A stretch of DNA of 7,433 bases, from NCBI GenBank assembly GCA_005239585.1, contig SBBU01000295.1:1-7433 (forward strand), given 5' to 3'. The notes beneath the pieces are model-generated. The model saw only the letters and a program-made list of their open reading frames with translations. It searched no databases and was not told the DNA's origin. This DNA is from Planctomycetaceae bacterium. GTDB lineage: Bacteria > Planctomycetota > MHYJ01 > SBBU01. Both the position numbers and the translations under genes were made by a program. Shown here in pieces: positions 5,001 through 7,433 of the stretch; position 1 is the stretch's first letter, and each line of letters starts with the position of its first letter.

Positions 5001-7418
5001 AGGGCCTGTCTCTACAGCCTTGCCGTTGCTGGTCTGCGGGCCAGATTTCTTATCTCCAAACTCTCCTTGATAAAAATTCGCCTGATCAGACTCGTAATAA
5101 ACATCATAAAGCTTTACAAATGTAGCCATTCGCTTCTTGGCGATAACGTCACGGTTAGTATCACCTTCAGAAGGAGACCCGAGCACTAGGCCCAGCGACT
5201 CGATTTCAAAGTATCCCATTGGAAGGAAGCAGAACTCGGTCGTGTTTAAAATAAGATCAGTCTTGTCCACAAGGTTATGCAGGATCTTATTCTGATTCAA
5301 TTCATTTAGGTGGAGGTTTGGATTAAAGTTGGCCTTTAGAACATCGGCCATTGCCTGTGATGCCATTCGCCTCTGTGCAGTTGATGGAATTGTCAGTGAT
5401 GGCTCTGGAATCTGGACTGGGCGGGAAGGCATCTCTGTCTCAGTTGACTGGATCTTTGAGAAATCTTCATCGAAATATATATTTCGCTTATCAACCAATA
5501 CACCACGCTCAACTAAATAGTCAACAAATTTATTAAACTGTGCCCATGTCCTGAATGGTCCCCCAAAACCCTCATTCTTGTAGTCTATTCCCATTGGAGA
5601 TAGAGTCTGGTTTTTACACGCTATTATCTCATCTGCAATGATCTGGGCCGGAAAGCCCTCAGGCGCCTGAGCATCTGTACCATCTATAAAGGGCAGAGTC
5701 TTGTATATCGATCCTATTTGTGACTGCAACTGAAGCGAAGGTACGTAGAGGTACTGATGCCCCATCCAGTAATAAAAGATGTTTCGAGGTTCTCCAATCT
5801 TCGGATTCATAACGAAAAAACCCTGCAGGCCTGAGATCAATGAAACCAGGACCTCCCTTGAGGCTGTATTGATATTCACAGGCGCACGCTCTACCAACTC
5901 TATCCATTGTGGATTGAGCGCGTCATAAGTGCTTATACCCAATGACTGCCTGTCTGGCCAGAAACAAAGTCCATAAGGTGTTTGGCTGGGGATTTTTTCA
6001 ATAAGATCGACTAGATCTTTGGCTGCAACCTCTGCCAAGACAAATTTCCTCATCAGATCAAGCACAATATCAACTGCAACGCGCATCTGAGCCTTTTCGT
6101 TAGTGGATTGATCCGCTGTACAATAAAAATCATTGATCGGCGCTGATGCGTTGTTGCCAGCATCCGCAAAATCACGCGAGATTTTTTCAATCTCATTCAC
6201 CCTCGCCTGGATTTTTAATTTATAGTCAGGATCAGAGACTGCAGGAATCCAGTATTTAATCCTATCTAAATAAGTAGGTATGGTTGACTTGGAAACCACA
6301 TATCTACTGAGCCTATTCCATGCTAATTCACGATATACTGAATCATAGTCATAAATGTCGTATGTATACGTCTTTAGGTTGCCATGTTCATCATAGTACT
6401 GTGAAGTCCCTGTACCCGTTTTTGTCCTCAGAGATGCATTTTCTTTGAGTAGGTTTATCAGTTGTTTCAAGCCCATATCCACCATGTTGCTCGTGCCCGA
6501 TATTCCTTCAAGTTTCTTTACCATTTCATCTGTCTTGAGAGTCGCAAAGTATCCGTCATAGATCAATTTGGCATTTGTCGACATGATTTTCTGGACATCA
6601 GAAACTACTGCATTTGTAGAATAGTGTCCGTATCTGTAAATGGGACCATTGGCATCAGAGGGTCTGTTGTAATTTATTGGATAGCTCCCCTTTGAAACCT
6701 CGTAACTCGAAAGGGGGACTGGCATGGCAACGGAAGGATTCTTCCAAGAGTGGGTTGTGACGTGATCCTTGAAGCGGTTGAAAATATCCATCTTTCCATT
6801 TACTGCCTTTAAGAGCTCATACTTGTTTTGATATCCGCCTGAAGGTCTGTTCTTGAGTATCTCGTCCCCCAGCTTGAGTGTCGTAATTCCCACTTGCCGA
6901 CCCAGTATATTAATTATCCTAGTGAGACTTGCATTTACTGCATGATCCTTTGGCAGTGTGATGCCATCGTTTACATTTATCTGACCTTGTGTGTCAGTAA
7001 CTTTTAACTTGAAGACATCGTCTGGTGATGTAGACCCTGAAATATGCTGCTGCTTGGAATTTATCTTGAGTAACTCCTTGGCAAATGAAGGCGAAAAAGC
7101 ATCTTCAAGTAAGGTTCCGGGTCCATCCTTGAACTGCCAGCTTTGATCATTCGGAGGCCATTGCGACCACTTGGACTCCATTGACTCGTAAATCTTTGAG
7201 ATTGCAACCTCTATCCCGCTTCTTGCCGCAAATTCTGCCCTTGATGAAAAATAATAACTAGAAGATACAGACTTTTCAGTCGTAGCAGCCATGAGAAAGA
7301 CAACCGCAAGAAGCCATACGAGCGCCAATACCCAGATTACAACAACAAGCACAACACCCGCAACAGGAAAAAGAATTAAGTGAACAAGATAAGAGTTCTT
7401 TGAATGGGGTTCTACCAT
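2031..7418 (-). CDS. Giant GspK-like minor pseudopilin with C-terminal LamG-like, Ig/PKD-like and VWA domains
   Basis: 1,795 residues, several times the usual GspK length of roughly 300-350. Order: hydrophobic prepilin-type helix at residues 11-45; GspK start (AEFAARSGIEVAISKIYE, 61-78); beta motif TQGQINVNDG with a helical part (142-225); a long insertion (226-505); the GspK motif APVNINTASREVL (512-524) with a second helical part to 643; a block around ANFNPNLHLNELN (681-787); a LamG/ConA-like region (about 925-1280; LRDHEWMHVTIAA at 1164-1176, STIDEFYFW at 1248-1256); a beta-rich stretch (1300-1450); nine prolines (1465-1473); an Ig/PKD-like domain (1478-1578); a VWA domain (1588-1795). 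The start is ATG 7418, because an in-frame TGA lies at 7422-7424 and no earlier start exists; the Shine-Dalgarno sequence is weak. GspK caps pseudopilus tips, so this is probably an envelope-anchored or filament-tip binding protein (inference). Ten cysteines would allow disulfides. The reading frame is uninterrupted. CDS certain; domain calls are by eye, with VWA and GspK strongest. Confidence 0.95.
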   Translation of the reverse strand: MVEPHSKNSYLVHLILFPVAGVVLVVVIWVLALVWLLAVVFLMAATTEKSVSSSYYFSSRAEFAARSGIEVAISKIYESMESKWSQWPPNDQSWQFKDGPGTLLEDAFSPSFAKELLKINSKQQHISGSTSPDDVFKLKVTDTQGQINVNDGITLPKDHAVNASLTRIINILGRQVGITTLKLGDEILKNRPSGGYQNKYELLKAVNGKMDIFNRFKDHVTTHSWKNPSVAMPVPLSSYEVSKGSYPINYNRPSDANGPIYRYGHYSTNAVVSDVQKIMSTNAKLIYDGYFATLKTDEMVKKLEGISGTSNMVDMGLKQLINLLKENASLRTKTGTGTSQYYDEHGNLKTYTYDIYDYDSVYRELAWNRLSRYVVSKSTIPTYLDRIKYWIPAVSDPDYKLKIQARVNEIEKISRDFADAGNNASAPINDFYCTADQSTNEKAQMRVAVDIVLDLMRKFVLAEVAAKDLVDLIEKIPSQTPYGLCFWPDRQSLGISTYDALNPQWIELVERAPVNINTASREVLVSLISGLQGFFVMNPKIGEPRNIFYYWMGHQYLYVPSLQLQSQIGSIYKTLPFIDGTDAQAPEGFPAQIIADEIIACKNQTLSPMGIDYKNEGFGGPFRTWAQFNKFVDYLVERGVLVDKRNIYFDEDFSKIQSTETEMPSRPVQIPEPSLTIPSTAQRRMASQAMADVLKANFNPNLHLNELNQNKILHNLVDKTDLILNTTEFCFLPMGYFEIESLGLVLGSPSEGDTNRDVIAKKRMATFVKLYDVYYESDQANFYQGEFGDKKSGPQTSNGKAVETGPEPDNGSGPKGCNYSGFVSLSSLGGTGSRGNGTLYTALTQKAEQTDIALNGIYPNAIRSQSGSKELDEDIRSHFQFDHFANYHSLGDEHCKPFGPFQGIRPYEKNFADKTETGISPYSPVNGDRFRLARSFRNGDNTNFFTYSPSDLRSDGAYFEFNSAIGYKPVPFKESFVASFWLKPNFYPELTNKVRTFFSASDQTFVEVINLNIWSWEVGKKPWVMPSFGLFFFPGAHGWEDPWKIDTSTYNRSGTSSQDLNKIIKESTSRRSSLGFFNTIMYLKESDGSITFIDSKQRGGIGTMTPTLNHNLETYCVLHPGSGTFCANPTAPVHQFETVWQTDKWKVNHRDHWFTGDDGKFNYLRDHEWMHVTIAAKTGASKELQILINGTELPNTDQNNIHISSLLSLVNDPKLNFDFTKITGNSLRIGGEYSSKLMQSYRGYYADSTIDEFYFWADNYDIGINRSKELFNNGRYYKPAEFDPTDGLFTSANIPLEKGRALAKLSGQAGSSSKIKILGVNWTCYAEEHAGVSHMYGVQLVPHVYEHADPRDYLRIVTSQDPNGYWDNPVCEISVVQGGKKLGPYKNELFSTVKNLYVDDSQPIKYQVKFKIGRRLLNELPKAVLATPIFDDISIFYSAGGPVQLSLVDLEGPVPVVIGGPNIAPPPPPPPPPADNQPPKAVPVSPTDKTTLIIDLPNNVTTTVTVKVTDPDNNANSVTWFQNGIPRGTDYFTTPSGGDKSKDFTFTTPGDYKIVAVPKDKTGKTGYPVDFDITVKPPTFFDTPVTAKNIVFVLDRSSSMREPIIGYTPDLNLANKLGINIVKGEGGYSKWEILKFEMKKLLHELPKGKRKINILYFNHFFGRMGAQMVTLDDNSRNSAFALLDKFTTEGATNIRDPMGVALDMIKAEKASLTGEIAIYLVSDGIANRRIVPLQPPVNNEYTGQLSKDRNTQSIADDITNRNLLVLIKINTFAMSPSNFLKDVADKNNGIYKLVR
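2034..2657 (-). other. C-terminal von Willebrand factor A domain with intact MIDAS
   Basis: Residues 1588-1795 begin with the strand KNIVFVLDRSSSM. This supplies the DxSxS metal site (D1595, S1597, S1599). The threonine of the MIDAS is T1692 in EGATNIRDPMGVAL, and the second acidic residue is D1723 in IYLVSDGIAN. The helices and strands between them (WEILKFEMKKLLHEL, KINILYFNHFF) follow VWA order, and the chain ends shortly after VADKNNGIYKLVR, a common VWA ending. All five MIDAS positions are present, so divalent-metal-dependent ligand binding is plausible. Confidence 0.9.
2685..2987 (-). other. Ig/PKD-like beta-sandwich domain
   Basis: Residues 1478-1578 run from PPKAVPVSPTDKTTL to VDFDITVKPP. 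They show alternating hydrophobic strands, a VTDPDNNANSVTWFQNG turn and a GDYKIVAVPKDKTG strand. These are typical of PKD, cadherin-like or Ig-like spacer domains in exported bacterial proteins. The domain lies directly between the proline hinge and the VWA domain, so it probably serves as a stalk. The exact family is not decided by eye. Confidence 0.6.
3000..3026 (-). repeat. Nine-codon polyproline hinge
   Basis: Nine consecutive CCN codons encode prolines 1465-1473, flanked by NIA and ADNQPPKAVP. On the plus strand this appears as a run of GGN triplets. It separates the pilin/LamG half of the protein from the Ig/PKD-like and VWA half and would act as a stiff spacer. Short triplet tracts like this can vary in length between strains and are stalling sites that depend on translation factor EF-P. 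Confidence 0.85.
3579..4646 (-). other. LamG / concanavalin-A-like domain region
   Basis: Residues about 925-1280 show the ordered strand motifs of a LamG-type jelly roll. An early strand has the pattern FVASFWLKP (976-984). A later strand pair reads HEWMHVTIAA then LQILINGTEL (1167-1194). The closing strand has NSLRIGG and STIDEFYFWA (1225-1257), which matches the usual G-x-IDE-hydrophobic ending. Between the first and later motifs lies an insertion of about 140 residues with two close cysteines (C1116 and C1126). LamG folds bind sugars, proteins or Ca2+; the ligand cannot be read from this sequence. Confidence 0.6.
5058..6995 (-). other. Split GspK core with large insertion and ANFNPN extension block
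   Basis: Two GspK hallmarks frame this part. TQGQINVNDG (residues 143-152) is followed by a helical stretch ending in PSGGYQNKYELLKAVNGK. VNINTASREVL (514-524) is followed by helices through FRTWAQFNKFVDYLVERG (622-639). They lie about 370 residues apart, more than I would expect in a standard GspK, because residues 226-505 form a mostly helical insertion. After the core, residues 681-787 carry a distinctive block (ANFNPNLHLNELN, VDKTDLILNTTEFCFLPMGY, FEIESLGLVLG). I associate this block with planctomycete GspK-like proteins from memory only. Confidence 0.65.
7284..7388 (-). other. Prepilin-like N-terminal membrane helix of the GspK-like protein
   Basis: Residues 11-45 form one continuous hydrophobic stretch, including GVVLVVVIWVLALVWLLAVV (21-40), followed by small and polar residues and a helix ending in AARSGIEVAI. 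The VLVVVIWVLAL pattern is typical of GspK pseudopilins, which lack the glutamate found at mature position 5 of most pilins. The only glycine suitable for prepilin peptidase cleavage is G21, before V22. The residues just ahead of it (LILFPVA) are hydrophobic rather than the usual Lys/Arg. The nearest basic residues are H13 and K7. It may therefore be a poorly processed or unprocessed membrane anchor. Confidence 0.7.
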
Positions 7419-7433
7419 TTTTCATGGATTTCC
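7419..7433 (-). other. Upstream junction of the mosaic gene, possible end of a preceding gene
   Basis: Only 15 bases precede the start codon. They contain an in-frame TGA (7422-7424), which rules out any upstream start for the mosaic gene. In another frame the reading EIHEKW ends at TAG 7412-7414, overlapping the start. Either stop could close an upstream co-transcribed gene, but too little sequence is present to identify one. No clear promoter is visible. Confidence 0.35.

Noticed and set aside
7274..7425. Alternative start at ATG 7425 for the mosaic gene
   Set aside because: That ATG is in a different frame, giving a cysteine-rich product that soon terminates; the pilin frame begins at 7418 after an in-frame stop.

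Overview
The window holds three tightly packed genes, all read from the minus strand and therefore probably one operon, transcribed from high to low coordinates. The first (2031-7418) encodes a giant 1,795-residue mosaic. It starts as a GspK-type minor pseudopilin, continues into a LamG/concanavalin-A-like region, then a nine-proline hinge and an Ig/PKD-like domain, and ends in a von Willebrand factor A (VWA) domain with an intact metal-binding MIDAS motif. The second (829-2013) encodes an exported alpha-alpha toroid protein of the prenyltransferase/squalene-oxidase repeat type, without the usual cyclase catalytic signature. The third (791 down to 1) is cut by the window edge. It encodes the N-terminal 264 residues of a probably exported, helix-rich protein of unknown function that ends, where the window stops, in what looks like the start of a TPR-type helix pair.

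The likely source is a planctomycete or a close relative in the PVC group, with moderate A+T content. The basis is the C-terminal part of the toroid protein (tyrosine run followed by GIERSG, HDWYKEG, QRPNGDWG and DTCFAILFLKRA) and the GspK extension block around ANFNPNLHLNELN. Both are styles I associate with planctomycete proteins from memory; no database search was made. The assignment stays tentative.

Layout on the minus strand: at 7419-7433 there is only the tail of whatever lies upstream. An in-frame TGA at 7422-7424 fixes the mosaic gene's start at 7418. The mosaic gene ends at 2031, followed by a 17-base gap that overlaps the toroid gene's ribosome-binding site. The toroid gene ends at 829 and the third gene starts within about 40 bases of that stop, or overlaps it if an upstream ATG is used. 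No intergenic space is long enough for an obvious promoter or terminator, and I found no RNA genes, mobile elements, CRISPR arrays or long repeats.

Working model (inference): GspK proteins sit at the tip of type II secretion pseudopili or type IV pilus-like filaments. A GspK head carrying LamG and VWA modules would display a metal-dependent binding domain and a lectin-like fold at the filament tip, making it a candidate adhesin or substrate-capture protein. The two co-transcribed exported proteins could be envelope partners. Streptococcus sanguinis splits similar modules over two modular pilins (PilB with VWA, PilC with a concanavalin-A-like fold); here both appear on one GspK-type chain.
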